Assembly: GCA_023263695.1 (NCBI GenBank)
Contig: JALQUZ010000008.1
Location: 1-42,034 of the forward strand
Reading direction: 5' to 3'
Length of the DNA stretch: 42,034 nt
Origin: Ilumatobacteraceae bacterium
Lineage (GTDB): Bacteria; Actinomycetota; Acidimicrobiia; Acidimicrobiales; Ilumatobacteraceae
Position 1 is the stretch's first letter; each line of letters begins with the position of its first letter. The translations under genes and the position numbers were made by a program. The notes under the pieces were generated by a model. The model was not told where the DNA came from, ran no database searches, and was given only the letters and a program-made list of their open reading frames with translations. Positions 1 through 8,895 of this stretch are shown piece by piece.

Positions 1-268
1 AAACCAAAACGTCACCCAGGTTGCGCGAGCGGAGTTCCTCCATCACACGTGGAAATAACGTGAGATGCGCACCTGACAACAGCGACAGTCCAACTGCATC
101 GACGTCTTCCTGCAAAGCAGTTTCTGCAATTTGCTCTGGCAGCTGATGTAGCCCCGTATAAATCACTTCGAAACCATGATCGCGCAATGCACGAGTGATG
201 GTTTTGGCGCCTCGATCATGGCCATCTAGGCCAGGCTTGGCCACTACAACGCGGTAAGGACGTTTCAC
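1..268 (-). CDS. Cobalamin (B12)-binding mutase small subunit, 3' end cut by window edge
   Basis: The first 89 codons of a B12-binding domain protein are visible, reading off the left edge of the window. The protein begins [13 protein letters not shown] and continues with the DGHDRGAK stretch. That stretch is the DxHxxG motif in which His ligates the cobalt of adenosylcobalamin. A Rossmann-like core follows, including [10 protein letters not shown] and [10 protein letters not shown]. This is the small, stand-alone subunit of the methylmalonyl-CoA / isobutyryl-CoA mutase family, about 130-140 residues when complete. It pairs with a separate catalytic subunit that is not in the window. The start is GTG at 268 with AGGG about 12 bases upstream. 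Family assignment is secure. Whether the substrate is methylmalonyl-CoA, isobutyryl-CoA or another acyl-CoA cannot be told from this subunit. Confidence 0.85.
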   Translation of the reverse strand, partial: MKRPYRVVVAKPGLDGHDRGAKTITRALRDHGFEVIYTGLHQLPEQIAETALQEDVDAVGLSLLSGAHLTLFPRVMEELRSRNLGDVLV

Positions 269-365
269 GACTACAGAACCCTACGCCCTTCGACGTGACC
301 GATACCAACCCGCGGTCTGCCCCGATAAGTAGGCGCCGGTCTGCCATTTCGGCAACACTGGAGAC

Positions 366-860
366 ATGGCACGATGGTCTAGTTCACCCTTTACCCGTGC
401 GGTATTGCCCATAATTGGGGGCATCGCGTTTTTCGCCGCGCTATTTGGTTTGACATGGCTGATGGCGACATTGGTCACGAACAAGGCCGAATCGACAACC
501 GTGCCCGGTGATCGAACATTCGTCGTTGGCCAGGTTGTAGACATCGCCAAATCGATAGATGAGAACGGACCGGTGCTGTACCCAGACCTTCGTGATCCAG
601 AGGGCAAGCGATCAATCGTGATTGAACACAACGGCACCGACGCGGCAAAAGGTTGGCAGGTGTATTACGCCTACCCCGCAGATAAAACTCCAGCGTGTCT
701 TGTCACCCAAATTCAAAAGACTCATACCTTCACCGATTGCGATGGTCGCACGCTGACCGTTGATCAATTGACGGCCCCAACTGATGTTCGTCCAATCGTT
801 GAAAACAGGACCACGCTGCTTATTGACTTACGGGGAACCATGAACCCCGTAACGCCGTAA
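366..860 (+). CDS. Hypothetical membrane-anchored protein
   Basis: This 164-residue protein is not recognised. Residues 1-12 are short and basic, about 13-37 form one strongly hydrophobic helix (IIGGIAFFAALFGLTWLMATL), and the rest is a soluble domain probably outside the membrane. The soluble part has a VVGQVVDI strand, a segment with GWQVYYAY, and two cysteines (C111 and C125) flanking His120 near CLVTQ and DCDGR. Those cysteines might form a disulfide. The spacing does not match a Rieske or haem motif. The start is ATG 366; a GGAG lies only 2 bases before it, so the ribosome-binding site is not convincing. The gene is divergent from the B12-binding gene and convergent with the helicase gene, whose stop is 6 bases away. 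A single-pass anchored extracytoplasmic protein of unknown function is the most I can support. Confidence 0.7.
   Translation: MARWSSSPFTRAVLPIIGGIAFFAALFGLTWLMATLVTNKAESTTVPGDRTFVVGQVVDIAKSIDENGPVLYPDLRDPEGKRSIVIEHNGTDAAKGWQVYYAYPADKTPACLVTQIQKTHTFTDCDGRTLTVDQLTAPTDVRPIVENRTTLLIDLRGTMNPVTP
828..852. terminator. Candidate bidirectional hairpin between convergent genes
   Basis: TTACGGGG (828-835) and CCCCGTAA (845-852) form a perfect 8-bp stem around a 9-base loop, inside the last codons of the plus-strand gene and just before the helicase stop at 867. No long U-run follows on the plus strand (CCGTAACC then AATTTTATT). It could stop transcription in both directions, but it overlaps coding sequence and may be coincidental. 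Confidence 0.35.
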
Positions 861-866
861 CCAATT

Positions 867-3089
867 TTATTGCCCAGATTTTTTGAGCGGTGCCCATGCA
901 AGTGAGAGATGTTTCTCGCCAACGAGGCGAAAACGAATTGCTGCTTCTGCTTTTTCACCTTGACCACGAATGTTGATGATGATTCCTTCACCAAACGTTG
1001 GGTGAACAATTTCATCGCCAATTCGCAAACCATGATTCTCGGTTTGCAAATGCGCAGTTGAAGCCGGAGCAACACTTGGACCAGTTCGTGACAAGCGCGT
1101 AGTTGGCGCGTAGCCCCGATCGGCTTGTGAGCGATAGCTATAGCGCTGAGAGTCGGCGCCGGAATCGGTGTTGCCTTCACGTTCAATAAGTTCGTCCGGA
1201 ATTTCGGCAAGAAAACGCGATGGCGGGTTGTAGTTGGTATTGCCGAAAAGACTTCTGCTCCAAGCATGACTGAGTACCAAGCGTTCTTTCGCGCGCGTTA
1301 TGCCCACGTACGCAAGTCTGCGCTCTTCTTCCAACTCGACCGGGTCGGTGAGTGCACGGTTGTGTGGAAAAATTCCTTCTTCAACTCCGACGATGAAGAC
1401 AACTGGAAACTCCAGACCTTTCGCCGAGTGCAAGGTCATCAGCGTGACGTGATTTTCGGAATCAATTTGATCGGTGTCGGCAACAAGTGCAACTTGTTCG
1501 AGGAATTCGTCTACTTGCATAAATTCGCTGGCAACGCCAATGAGTTCTTGCACATTTTCTTCACGACCGGCAGATTCAACAGTGTCTTCTGCAACAAGTT
1601 CCGCAAGGTAGCCACTTCGCTCCATTGCGTGGCGCAACACCGGACCAGGGCCTTCTTCAAGCATGGCTTGGCACTCATCAAGCAATTGGATGAACGTATT
1701 AATTCCACGTACACCTGCCGCCCCAACTCCTGCTTCGGCCGCACGACGCAAAGCAAGCGCAAATGAAATGCCGGTTTCGTTGGCAAATGTGTCAACTTTG
1801 GTAACCGTGGTGTCGCCAATACCGCGCTTAGGCACATTGAGCACCCGCTTAATGCTCACTTCGTCGAGCGGGTTCGAGGCAAGGCGCAAATACGCCAATG
1901 CATCTTTGATTTCACGGCGATCGTAGAACTTGGTTCCACCAACCACTTTGTAGGGAACTCCGCCGTGCGTTAACGATTCTTCAAGCACACGGCTTTGAGC
2001 ATTGGTGCGATAAAACACCGCCAGATCGCTCCACTTGCGATGTTCATCTTCGTGCAGTTCCTTCAATCGGGCAATCACCCACTTGGCTTCATCGAATTCA
2101 TCATTGGCGAAGTAGCGAACAATCTTTTCGCCTTTGCCCTGATCGGTCCACAAGTCTTTTGGTTTGCGCCCCGCATTATTGGTGATGACTGCATTTGCTG
2201 CATCCAGAATGGTTTGTGTGCTTCGGTAATTCTGTGCAAGCACCACAGTGGTGACTTCAGGAAATGCATTTTCAAATTCCAAAATGTTGCGGAAGTCTGC
2301 GCCACGGAATCGATACACACTCTGATCGGAATCGCCCACTACACATACGTTGTGATGCAAAGAACCCAACATGACCACAATGGCGTTTTGCGCCATGTTG
2401 GTGTCTTGATATTCGTCAATAAGGATGTGCTTAAAGCGCTCCTGATACACGCGCAGGATGTCGGGGTGCTGACGGAACAAGCGCACCACATTGGTGAGCA
2501 AATCGTCGAAGTCCATTGCTCCGGCACGCTCTAGGCGTTTCTGATATTCGCGATACACATCGACGTATTTCTGGTCGATGGTGTTATTCACCTGCTGAGC
2601 CGCATCGTGCGGAATAACGAGTTCGTTTTTCCACAAACTGATGCGAGCCTGCACTCCACGAGCGCTGTAGCGCTTTGGGTCAAGGCCTAAGTCGCGAATG
2701 CAGTAGCCAACCAATCGCTGTGCATCGGATTGATCATAAATAGAAAACGTTTTCGGATACCCCAAGTGCTCTGCCTGGGCACGCAAAATACGCACACAAG
2801 CCGAGTGAAACGTGCTGACCCACATTTGCTTGGCAACCGGGCCTACAAGCGCTTGCACGCGGTCGCGCATTTCCTGGGCGGCCTTATTCGTGAACGTAAT
2901 AGCCAAAATGTGCATGGGGTGTGCACCATTGGCAATGAGGTACGCAATTCGCTGTGTTAGTACTCGAGTTTTCCCCGAGCCCGCACCAGCAACGACAAGT
3001 AGCGGGCCGGTTGGATGCAGTACTGCATCGCGTTGATCTGGGTTTAGAGCATCCAGATCAATACTGGATGGCGGTTGCGAATGCGACAC
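867..3089 (-). CDS. pcrA: ATP-dependent DNA helicase PcrA/UvrD (superfamily 1A)
   Basis: A 740-residue 3'-5' DNA helicase of the UvrD/PcrA/Rep family, acting in nucleotide excision repair and removal of proteins from DNA. Visible motifs are the Q-motif region LNPDQRDAV (about 15-23), Walker A GAGSGKT (35-41), the TFTNKAA motif Ia, the Walker B-type DEYQDTN, motif III GDSDQSVYRFRGAD, the LAQNYRST motif IV, and the VTLMTLHSAKGLEFP and VGITRAKERL motifs V and VI. The C-terminus (IGDEIVHPTFGEGIII) matches the Tudor-like PcrA tail that contacts RNA polymerase. This makes PcrA/UvrD1 more likely than Rep. The start is GTG 3089, giving a normal length. It begins 3 bases after the P450 stop, so the two are probably co-transcribed although their functions do not obviously connect. 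Confidence 0.96.
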   Translation of the reverse strand: MSHSQPPSSIDLDALNPDQRDAVLHPTGPLLVVAGAGSGKTRVLTQRIAYLIANGAHPMHILAITFTNKAAQEMRDRVQALVGPVAKQMWVSTFHSACVRILRAQAEHLGYPKTFSIYDQSDAQRLVGYCIRDLGLDPKRYSARGVQARISLWKNELVIPHDAAQQVNNTIDQKYVDVYREYQKRLERAGAMDFDDLLTNVVRLFRQHPDILRVYQERFKHILIDEYQDTNMAQNAIVVMLGSLHHNVCVVGDSDQSVYRFRGADFRNILEFENAFPEVTTVVLAQNYRSTQTILDAANAVITNNAGRKPKDLWTDQGKGEKIVRYFANDEFDEAKWVIARLKELHEDEHRKWSDLAVFYRTNAQSRVLEESLTHGGVPYKVVGGTKFYDRREIKDALAYLRLASNPLDEVSIKRVLNVPKRGIGDTTVTKVDTFANETGISFALALRRAAEAGVGAAGVRGINTFIQLLDECQAMLEEGPGPVLRHAMERSGYLAELVAEDTVESAGREENVQELIGVASEFMQVDEFLEQVALVADTDQIDSENHVTLMTLHSAKGLEFPVVFIVGVEEGIFPHNRALTDPVELEEERRLAYVGITRAKERLVLSHAWSRSLFGNTNYNPPSRFLAEIPDELIEREGNTDSGADSQRYSYRSQADRGYAPTTRLSRTGPSVAPASTAHLQTENHGLRIGDEIVHPTFGEGIIINIRGQGEKAEAAIRFRLVGEKHLSLAWAPLKKSGQ

Positions 3090-3092
3090 GAA

Positions 3093-4310
3093 TTAAGCGC
3101 GTTGCGTAATTCGTACTGGCAATTTACGCGGGCCACGAACCTGACCAAGGCTCCACGTAACTGCACTTGCATCTGCAAGTTCAAACTTCGGGAAGCGCTG
3201 AATAAATACTTCAACTGCTACACGAAGCTCGAGGCGTGCAAGGTTTGAACCAAGGCAACGATGGATGCCGAGGCCGAATGCAACATGCCGATTCACTTCG
3301 CGATCGATAATTACTTTGTCAGCATCGGGAAACACCTGTGGATCACGGTTTGCAGCAGGGAACGGCAATAACACCGATTCTCCACGCTTCACGGGGCAAC
3401 CACCGATTTCTGCATCTTTGCTAATAATTCGCGCCATGGTGACTGGTGCGTATGCGCGAAGCAACTCTTCAATTGCAGTTGGGAGCAAATCTGGTTCGTT
3501 CACCATTCGCTGCAAGTCGGACGGATGCTGCGCAAGATGCCAAATTGATGAACCAATTGAACTCCACGTCGTGTCAATGCCAGCGACCATCAGCAAAATA
3601 ATGGTGCCAACAACATGTTGTGGAGACAACGGTTGATCATAAATTTTTGCATTCAATAAAAAACCGATGAGGTCGTCTTTGGGATTGTCAATGTGATCTT
3701 GCACATGCTTTCCTAAATACGCTTCTAACTTTTCGAAGCCACCTTGACGCTCGCCGAACTCGGCACCAATTTCTTCAAGTACTAGGTGCACGGTTTCACG
3801 GAAATAGTCACTGTCTTCCAATGGCAAGCCGAGCATGCGAGCAATGACATACACAGGAATGTTTTGCGCGTACTGCACCGCAGCATCAACGGTTTCGATA
3901 TTGCCCATGTTGTCGATGAGTTCGTTGCACAAGCGACGAATTTCTGGTTCCCATTCGGCAACTACCTGAGGACTAAATGCAGGCAGCAGGAGTCGACGCG
4001 CGTCAGCATGAAACGGCGGATCGGATGTAATGGGTGGAGCACCGCCAATAGGGGCCATAGAGACCCACTCTTCACGCGGTGGCCTGTTGGACAACACGGC
4101 TCCTTCGGATGAAAAATGATCGGTATCGCGAGCAATTGCCGAGACATCGGCATGAGTAACTGGCAACCATGCGCCGCCGTAACGATTGGTGTGGGCAACG
4201 GGGCATGTGTCACGCAATTGGTCCCAAATTTGAGGTGCGTTCTGGTTGTATGCCGGATCGGCGTGATCCCAGTCGGTTTCCCAACTTTGTACTGGTTTTA
4301 CGGTTGCCAT
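3093..4310 (-). CDS. Cytochrome P450
   Basis: A soluble bacterial cytochrome P450 of about 405 residues. All diagnostic elements are present: the I-helix oxygen-activation motif AGIDTT (243-248), the K-helix ExxR pair (E282-R285 in EELLR), and the haem-binding loop FGLGIHRCLG with Cys352 as the proximal thiolate ligand. There is no N-terminal membrane anchor. Such enzymes need separate ferredoxin and reductase partners, and none is encoded nearby. The substrate cannot be predicted from sequence alone; neighbours (helicase, YaaA) give no pathway clue. I start at ATG 4310. An in-frame TTG at 4316 would add two residues, and neither has a strong ribosome-binding site. The gene is divergent from yaaA, with only 15 bases between the two start codons. 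Confidence 0.95.
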   Translation of the reverse strand: MATVKPVQSWETDWDHADPAYNQNAPQIWDQLRDTCPVAHTNRYGGAWLPVTHADVSAIARDTDHFSSEGAVLSNRPPREEWVSMAPIGGAPPITSDPPFHADARRLLLPAFSPQVVAEWEPEIRRLCNELIDNMGNIETVDAAVQYAQNIPVYVIARMLGLPLEDSDYFRETVHLVLEEIGAEFGERQGGFEKLEAYLGKHVQDHIDNPKDDLIGFLLNAKIYDQPLSPQHVVGTIILLMVAGIDTTWSSIGSSIWHLAQHPSDLQRMVNEPDLLPTAIEELLRAYAPVTMARIISKDAEIGGCPVKRGESVLLPFPAANRDPQVFPDADKVIIDREVNRHVAFGLGIHRCLGSNLARLELRVAVEVFIQRFPKFELADASAVTWSLGQVRGPRKLPVRITQRA

Positions 4311-4325
4311 GCCCAAAGGATACTC

Positions 4326-5078
4326 ATGGGTAAGGCAGACTTTCGTGTCGTGGCGCCACTCTTCATACTCTTACCTCCCTCAGAGGGCAAGGCAGAAGGT
4401 GGAGTTACATCTGCAAAATGGCGTGAATCATCTGGTGTGTTTGGAAAGCAACTTGCGACTCAGCGCAAAGCACTAGTGGATCAATTGGCAAAAACCAAAG
4501 GTGGTGATGAAAAACTCCTTGGCGTCGGAAAAGCGCACCTTGCACGAGCCAAGTCGGCGAACATTTCATTACGCGGTGCGCCAACACTTGCCGCACATGA
4601 TCGATACACCGGCGTGGTGTGGGACCACCTTGATCTTGCAACTCTTACTGCGACACAACGAACTCGCGCACTACATAGCATCGTGGTGATATCTGGACTT
4701 CTTGGTGCCTTAAGTGCCCATGACCCTATTCCTGATTACCGATTGAAGATGGGCGCACGTTTTGCACCATTTGGTTTGCTGTCGAAATGGTGGCACGACT
4801 CGTTATCAGAAACTCTGAATACAGCATTTTCGGGTGCTGTAGTAATCGATTTGCTCCCCCAGGAACATCGCGCCGCATTCACTCTGGACGCCGAATTGCT
4901 CAGCAAATATTTCGTCGTTGGGCTAAATGAAAAAACTGGAAAAGCTGGCGGGCACGACGCCAAGGCTGCAAAGGGGAAACTCGCGCGCCACCTCGTCACC
5001 GAGTGCACCACCGCAAGTAAAGCTCTGCAGAGCCTAAAGAGTTTTCGTGATCCTCGTTTTGTTGTAGAAATTGAATAG
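4326..5078 (+). CDS. yaaA: YaaA family (DUF328/UPF0246) peroxide-stress protein
   Basis: A 250-residue member of the YaaA family. In E. coli YaaA limits intracellular free iron and protects DNA during hydrogen peroxide stress. Family hallmarks are the N-terminal ILLPPSEGK signature (about 14-22) and the central SGLLGALSAHDPIPDYRLKMG segment. The open frame runs upstream into the divergent P450 gene. I choose ATG 4326 because AAAGGA (4315-4320) sits 5 bases upstream and because the family signature then falls close to the N-terminus as usual. About 13 extra residues (GKADFRVVAPLF) precede it. The stop is 3 bases from the stop of the convergent dienelactone hydrolase gene. Family is certain; biochemical activity is inferred from the E. 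coli homologue. Confidence 0.9.
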   Translation: MGKADFRVVAPLFILLPPSEGKAEGGVTSAKWRESSGVFGKQLATQRKALVDQLAKTKGGDEKLLGVGKAHLARAKSANISLRGAPTLAAHDRYTGVVWDHLDLATLTATQRTRALHSIVVISGLLGALSAHDPIPDYRLKMGARFAPFGLLSKWWHDSLSETLNTAFSGAVVIDLLPQEHRAAFTLDAELLSKYFVVGLNEKTGKAGGHDAKAAKGKLARHLVTECTTASKALQSLKSFRDPRFVVEIE

Positions 5079-5103
5079 TAATTACTTCAGTAATTTCAAT
5101 TTC
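5067..5103. terminator. Candidate bidirectional terminator between yaaA and the DLH gene
   Basis: GAAATTGA (5067-5074) pairs with TCAATTTC (5096-5103), and AATTAC (5080-5085) pairs with GTAATT (5090-5095) around a TTCA loop. This gives 14 bp interrupted by a 5-base bulge. It covers both stop codons of the convergent pair, and both flanks are A/T-rich. The low GC of the stem makes it weaker than a classical intrinsic terminator. Confidence 0.45.
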
Positions 5104-5825
5104 AAAAATTCAAGCACGCGCACTACTCCCTCTTCCTGAATCTGTTCAGTAAGCACAGAGTGATCCTGCTTTGTTGACGACTCAAACTCCACTGCAACAA
5201 AAGCATCGCCAAGAAGTTTGCGCAATGATTCAAAACGAGTGCCAACTAACTTGTCGCCCGTAAAACGCAGGCCCAACACCTGGCATCCTGCTTGCGCACG
5301 TTCAACAATTCGTGCTTCGTCGCTTGGGCTGAGGTTGAGATCTGCTGAGCGATGTGCACCGATTGCAAACGGCATCGAAGGCTGAGACAACACGGGCGCG
5401 ACCATAATGTCGTCGACCATCATTCCAAGCGCAAACCCACCACTAAAACACATGCCCACTGCACCAACGCCAACGCCACCAACTTCACGGTGAAGCTGCT
5501 TCGCGAGTGCACGTAGCCACGAGATAATTGGCGAAGTTTTGCGCATTGCCATGGTGGTGAACTCGCGCGAAATGCAAATTTTGCTCATTGAAGAAGCGAT
5601 ATACCCGCCTGATGGTTCGCGTCCAACCTCGCCAACGAGTAATGGCATCACCACAGTGAATCCTTGCGCAACAACTCGTTCTGCAAACTCCAAAACCTTT
5701 GGCGTGATGCCTGGAATTTCATGCACAACGACTACGGCAGGTCCATTTCCCTTCCGATATGTCTGATGAGTTATGCCATCGTGAGTGAATGCAGAATGTT
5801 CCCAACCCGGAATGCTCATAGTCAT
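5082..5825 (-). CDS. Dienelactone hydrolase family protein
   Basis: A 247-residue alpha/beta hydrolase of the dienelactone hydrolase (DLH) family. The predicted catalytic triad is Cys126 in GMCFSGG, Asp191 in FTGDKLVG and His222 in KQDHSVL, in the order and spacing expected. The oxyanion region VVVVHEIPGI (31-40) is also typical. Classical DLHs open the lactone ring of dienelactone in chlorocatechol degradation, but most genomic homologues act on unknown esters, and no other catechol-pathway gene is nearby. I use ATG 5825, which lies 5 bases after the stop of the upstream NlpC/P60 gene. A second ATG at 5819 is equally possible, and an extended frame would overlap the upstream gene. It is likely translated from the same transcript as the endopeptidase. 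Confidence 0.9.
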   Translation of the reverse strand: MTMSIPGWEHSAFTHDGITHQTYRKGNGPAVVVVHEIPGITPKVLEFAERVVAQGFTVVMPLLVGEVGREPSGGYIASSMSKICISREFTTMAMRKTSPIISWLRALAKQLHREVGGVGVGAVGMCFSGGFALGMMVDDIMVAPVLSQPSMPFAIGAHRSADLNLSPSDEARIVERAQAGCQVLGLRFTGDKLVGTRFESLRKLLGDAFVAVEFESSTKQDHSVLTEQIQEEGVVRVLEFLKLKLLK

Positions 5826-5830
5826 ATTTT

Positions 5831-6934
5831 CTATCGCGGTCGAACTACGCCAACAACTTTGGACCAATACACGGCACTCACTTTCACCACATCGCCAGTT
5901 CGCGGAGCATGCACCATTTGACCATTGCCCAAATACATCGCCACGTGGTGGATTGGGTACCCACTAAAGATCAAATCTCCAGGCTGAATTGCAGCTGTTG
6001 GAATATGGTTCAGGCCTGCGTATTGCGTGCGCGAAGTTCGTGGAATTCCCACTCCAGCTACTCCCCACGCCCACGACGTAAGACCCGAGCAATCAAAAGA
6101 GCTGCCGGGAGACTTTGACCCGAATCGATAGCGAACTCCGAGTTGCGAAAGTGCTGCACGAATTGCCGCCCCAGCTTTTGACGATGCAGGAGCAACGTTT
6201 GCATACTTCGAGCCCTTAAATTTTGCAGCTTCTGCCTGAGCTGCTTCTAGTGCTGCTGCCTCTCGGCGCTGTCGCTCTGACTTCAATGCTGAACCCAAAT
6301 CCCGCTCTGCTTGCGCTTGCATTTGCTCGTATTGACTTGAAAGAGCTTCAGCCTTATCCAACTTTGCTGCCGCATAATCAGCCGCAGCTTCGGCTTTTTT
6401 CTTTTGCTTCTCTAACGTTGCGCGTTCCTTTGCTAGGTCGTCAATTACACCCTGCAGCGCATCCGTGTTTCCCACTCCCGTGTTAAGTGCTACTCCCGTC
6501 AAATACTTTTTGCGGACTATGTCACTGAGCGAACTCGTAGAGCCAAGAATGCTGGAAAGCCCACTTGACAAACCACCGTGAGTGAATGCCTTCAATGCAA
6601 CCTGCTTCAATTCTGCTTGCATCGTTGAAAGTTCAGCTTCTTTTTCTGCAATTCGCTTTTCGGTGTTTTTAATTTCAACGGCAATGTCTTCCATGTCGTT
6701 GGTTGCAAGTGCATAGTCTTCGCCAAGTGCGTCAATTTGTTCGCCGATGCGATCGAGTTCGGCAATGATTTGGTTGACTCGCTGTTGCTCGTCGTTCGAA
6801 GATCCATTTGCCGGCAATTGACCAACAGCATTGACGGGCGCAACGGGATAACCCACAGCCACCGAAGTGGTGAGGATGATGGCCACCAATACTGGTGCGC
6901 TTCGACGTATACGCCCAACGGCGTCACGGATCAT
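5831..6934 (-). CDS. Secreted NlpC/P60 peptidoglycan endopeptidase with coiled-coil region
   Basis: A 367-residue exported cell-wall hydrolase. Residues 1-36 look like a Sec signal peptide: basic start, hydrophobic LVAIILTTSVAV, and a VNA-type cleavage site. Residues about 45-240 are charged and heptad-rich, predicting long coiled coils interrupted by a Gly/Ser hinge (120-137). The C-terminal 110 residues are an NlpC/P60 cysteine peptidase with Cys282 (FDCSGL), His330 (HHVAMYLG) and His342 (VHAPRTG). This architecture matches RipA/CwlO-type DL-endopeptidases that cut peptide stems and help separate daughter cells, with the coiled coil used for regulation by an FtsEX-type complex. That partner is known from the family and is not in this window. 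ATG 6934 has TAGGAT about 11 bases upstream. Confidence 0.93.
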   Translation of the reverse strand: MIRDAVGRIRRSAPVLVAIILTTSVAVGYPVAPVNAVGQLPANGSSNDEQQRVNQIIAELDRIGEQIDALGEDYALATNDMEDIAVEIKNTEKRIAEKEAELSTMQAELKQVALKAFTHGGLSSGLSSILGSTSSLSDIVRKKYLTGVALNTGVGNTDALQGVIDDLAKERATLEKQKKKAEAAADYAAAKLDKAEALSSQYEQMQAQAERDLGSALKSERQRREAAALEAAQAEAAKFKGSKYANVAPASSKAGAAIRAALSQLGVRYRFGSKSPGSSFDCSGLTSWAWGVAGVGIPRTSRTQYAGLNHIPTAAIQPGDLIFSGYPIHHVAMYLGNGQMVHAPRTGDVVKVSAVYWSKVVGVVRPR

Positions 6935-7002
6935 GATGCATTCATCCTACCGATAGTTACGGTTTGATGTCATTCAGCGAAAAGCCCTGAAATTACGCGC
7001 TT

Positions 7003-7275
7003 TTATAGTTTTGAATTAACTTGTAAATCAATTTTTCCTTGTTCTGTAAATTTCCACCAAGGAAGCGACTCACCGGTCCGCAAAAAGTGTTTGACGGAAA
7101 GCAATGTGTAATAGACACAAGGATCATGGCGCTTCCCCATGACTGTGCGTAATTCGTCAAATATTGATAAAAGATTGCGCTTCTCAATATCGGAAGAAGA
7201 ATTAATTCCAATCTTCTTCAAGTCGGCTGCAATTGCCTTCCCAATATTTGGCAGGTCAGTAAGGCTGCAGTTCAT
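7003..7275 (-). CDS. Small helix-hairpin-helix protein, Cdd1/'pathogenicity locus' type
   Basis: A 90-residue protein with an N-terminal helix-hairpin-helix signature ([20 protein letters not shown], split here as [12 protein letters not shown] and KKIGI). The C-terminal part contains [13 protein letters not shown] and [10 protein letters not shown]. The combination fits the Cdd1 / TfoX-C-like family often labelled 'mitomycin resistance' or 'helix-hairpin-helix domain-containing' protein. The HhH fold usually binds DNA non-specifically, but the biological role of this family is poorly defined. The start is ATG 7275, which shares 4 bases (ATGA) with the guaA stop, and GGGA lies just upstream. 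An upstream GTG at 7281 is less attractive. The overlap implies translational coupling with GMP synthase. Codon use is more A/T-rich than in neighbours. Confidence 0.8.
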   Translation of the reverse strand: MNCSLTDLPNIGKAIAADLKKIGINSSSDIEKRNLLSIFDELRTVMGKRHDPCVYYTLLSVKHFLRTGESLPWWKFTEQGKIDLQVNSKL

Positions 7276-8834
7276 TCCCACTCAATGGTTCCTGGTGGTT
7301 TCGACGTCACGTCGTACACCACTCGGTTAATACCTTTCACTTCATTAATGATTCGTGACGACATTTTCTCGAGCAGCTCATATGGCAATCGTGCCCAGTC
7401 TGCCGTCATTGCATCTTCGCTAGTGACCGCACGAATGATGATTGGCCGACCATACGTGCGCTCGTCGCCCATCACACCAACTGAACGAATATCCGCAAGC
7501 ACTGCAAACGCTTGCCAAATTTCGCGCTCAAGACCCGCGAGTTTTACTTCTTCACGCACGATCGCATCTGCTTCTTGCAAAATCGCAACTTTGTCTGGGG
7601 TTACTTCACCAATAATGCGCACGCCCAGTCCAGGGCCAGGAAACGGCTGACGCCACACAATTTCGTCTGGCAATCCCAATTCGGTTCCCACTTTGCGCAC
7701 TTCATCTTTAAATAATGTGCGCAGAGGTTCGCACAACTTCAATGTCATGTCGTCTGGAAGTCCGCCAACGTTGTGATGGCTCTTAATCACGCTTGCAGTT
7801 CCGTCTACACCACCGCTTTCAATGACATCTGGATACAGCGTTCCTTGTACTAAAAACTTTGCGTCGGTGATGCCACCAGTGTGTTCTTCGAAAATACGAA
7901 CAAAGGTTTCTCCGATTGCCTTGCGCTTCGCTTCTGGCTCGGTAATGCCCTGTAGTTTTTCGAAGAATCGTGCACCTGCGTCAACATGAATCAATTCAAT
8001 ACCCATGTTGCGCTTAAACGTTTCAACAACTTGCGCGCTTTCGTTCTTGCGCATGAGTCCAATGTCTACATACACGCAGGTGAGTTGATTACCAATCGCT
8101 TTATGTACCAATGCTGCAGCGACCGCGGAATCCACTCCGCCCGACAATCCGCAAATCACACGCTCTTTTCCTACGAGTTCACGAATTGCAGCAACTTGCT
8201 CATCGACGATTGATGACATGGTCCACGAGCGCTCCGCACCAACAAGTCGATACAGGAATTGTTCCAACACATCTTGGCCGTGCTCGGTGTGCCCAACTTC
8301 TGGGTGATACTGCACTCCCCAAATTTTGCGAGCCGGACTTTCAATAATCGCCATCGGTGCATCGGGCGTTCTTGCTGTTGCAACGAACCCGCTTGGCAAT
8401 ACAGACACGGCATCGAAATGACTCATCCACACACTGAGTTGGGCTGGAATTGCATCGTGGTGTAATTGCGAAGTTGAACCCTCAATGCGCTGCAATGCGG
8501 TTCGCCCATATTCGCCTCTTCCCCCGCGAGCAACTTCTCCGCCTAGTTGCTGAGCAATGAGTTGGCAGCCATAGCAAATTCCCAAAATGGGAATGCCTAA
8601 TTCGTAGATCTGTAGGTCAAGAAGTGGTGCGCCTTCAACGTGCACGCTGGCCGGACCACCCGACAAAATGATGCCAATTGGCTTGCGTGCAAGTACTTCT
8701 TTGGCCGTTATGCGATGCGGCACTATTTCTGAGTACACCTGCGCCTCGCGCACTCGACGAGCAATCAATTGGGCGTATTGGGCGCCGAAATCGACCACCA
8801 AAACCGTGGGTTGCAGCGTGGATTCGGAAGCCAT
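7272..8834 (-). CDS. guaA: GMP synthase (glutamine-hydrolysing)
   Basis: A 520-residue GMP synthase that converts XMP to GMP using ATP and glutamine-derived ammonia, the last step of guanine nucleotide synthesis. The class I glutaminase domain holds the catalytic triad Cys87 (GICYGCQ), His177 and Glu179 (QYHPEV). The ATP-pyrophosphatase domain follows, with the PP-loop SGGVDS (231-236). The C-terminal dimerisation domain ends with the typical KPPGTIEWE. The open frame extends 37 codons upstream, but ATG 8834 gives the conserved N-terminus ([11 protein letters not shown]) and normal length. AAGG lies 12 bases before it. The stop codon overlaps the start of the helix-hairpin-helix gene. The upstream neighbour is divergent. 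Confidence 0.97.
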   Translation of the reverse strand: MASESTLQPTVLVVDFGAQYAQLIARRVREAQVYSEIVPHRITAKEVLARKPIGIILSGGPASVHVEGAPLLDLQIYELGIPILGICYGCQLIAQQLGGEVARGGRGEYGRTALQRIEGSTSQLHHDAIPAQLSVWMSHFDAVSVLPSGFVATARTPDAPMAIIESPARKIWGVQYHPEVGHTEHGQDVLEQFLYRLVGAERSWTMSSIVDEQVAAIRELVGKERVICGLSGGVDSAVAAALVHKAIGNQLTCVYVDIGLMRKNESAQVVETFKRNMGIELIHVDAGARFFEKLQGITEPEAKRKAIGETFVRIFEEHTGGITDAKFLVQGTLYPDVIESGGVDGTASVIKSHHNVGGLPDDMTLKLCEPLRTLFKDEVRKVGTELGLPDEIVWRQPFPGPGLGVRIIGEVTPDKVAILQEADAIVREEVKLAGLEREIWQAFAVLADIRSVGVMGDERTYGRPIIIRAVTSEDAMTADWARLPYELLEKMSSRIINEVKGINRVVYDVTSKPPGTIEWE

Positions 8835-8895
8835 AGAGACACATGACCTTAGTTGAGGACTGGCATTTGAGCCCAAGAGGTGTGACGATACAGAG

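Noticed and set aside
281-637. 118-codon frame opposite the first membrane-protein gene
   Set aside because: It overlaps the plus-strand gene antisense. It has no domain and no fitting ribosome-binding site, and the plus-strand product has a real membrane segment.
764-1267. 167-codon minus-strand frame over the 3' end of the helicase gene
   Set aside because: It is a different frame of the same strand as PcrA, and the PcrA C-terminal Tudor-like domain is clearly encoded in the other frame.
1995-2534. 179-codon plus-strand frame inside pcrA
   Set aside because: It is antisense to the conserved helicase motifs III and IV. Its sequence is His/Cys-rich and domain-free, typical of a shadow frame.
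6935-7002. Possible terminator (TTCAG...CTGAA) between the helix-hairpin-helix gene and the endopeptidase
   Set aside because: The match is five bases with a long loop and could occur by chance.
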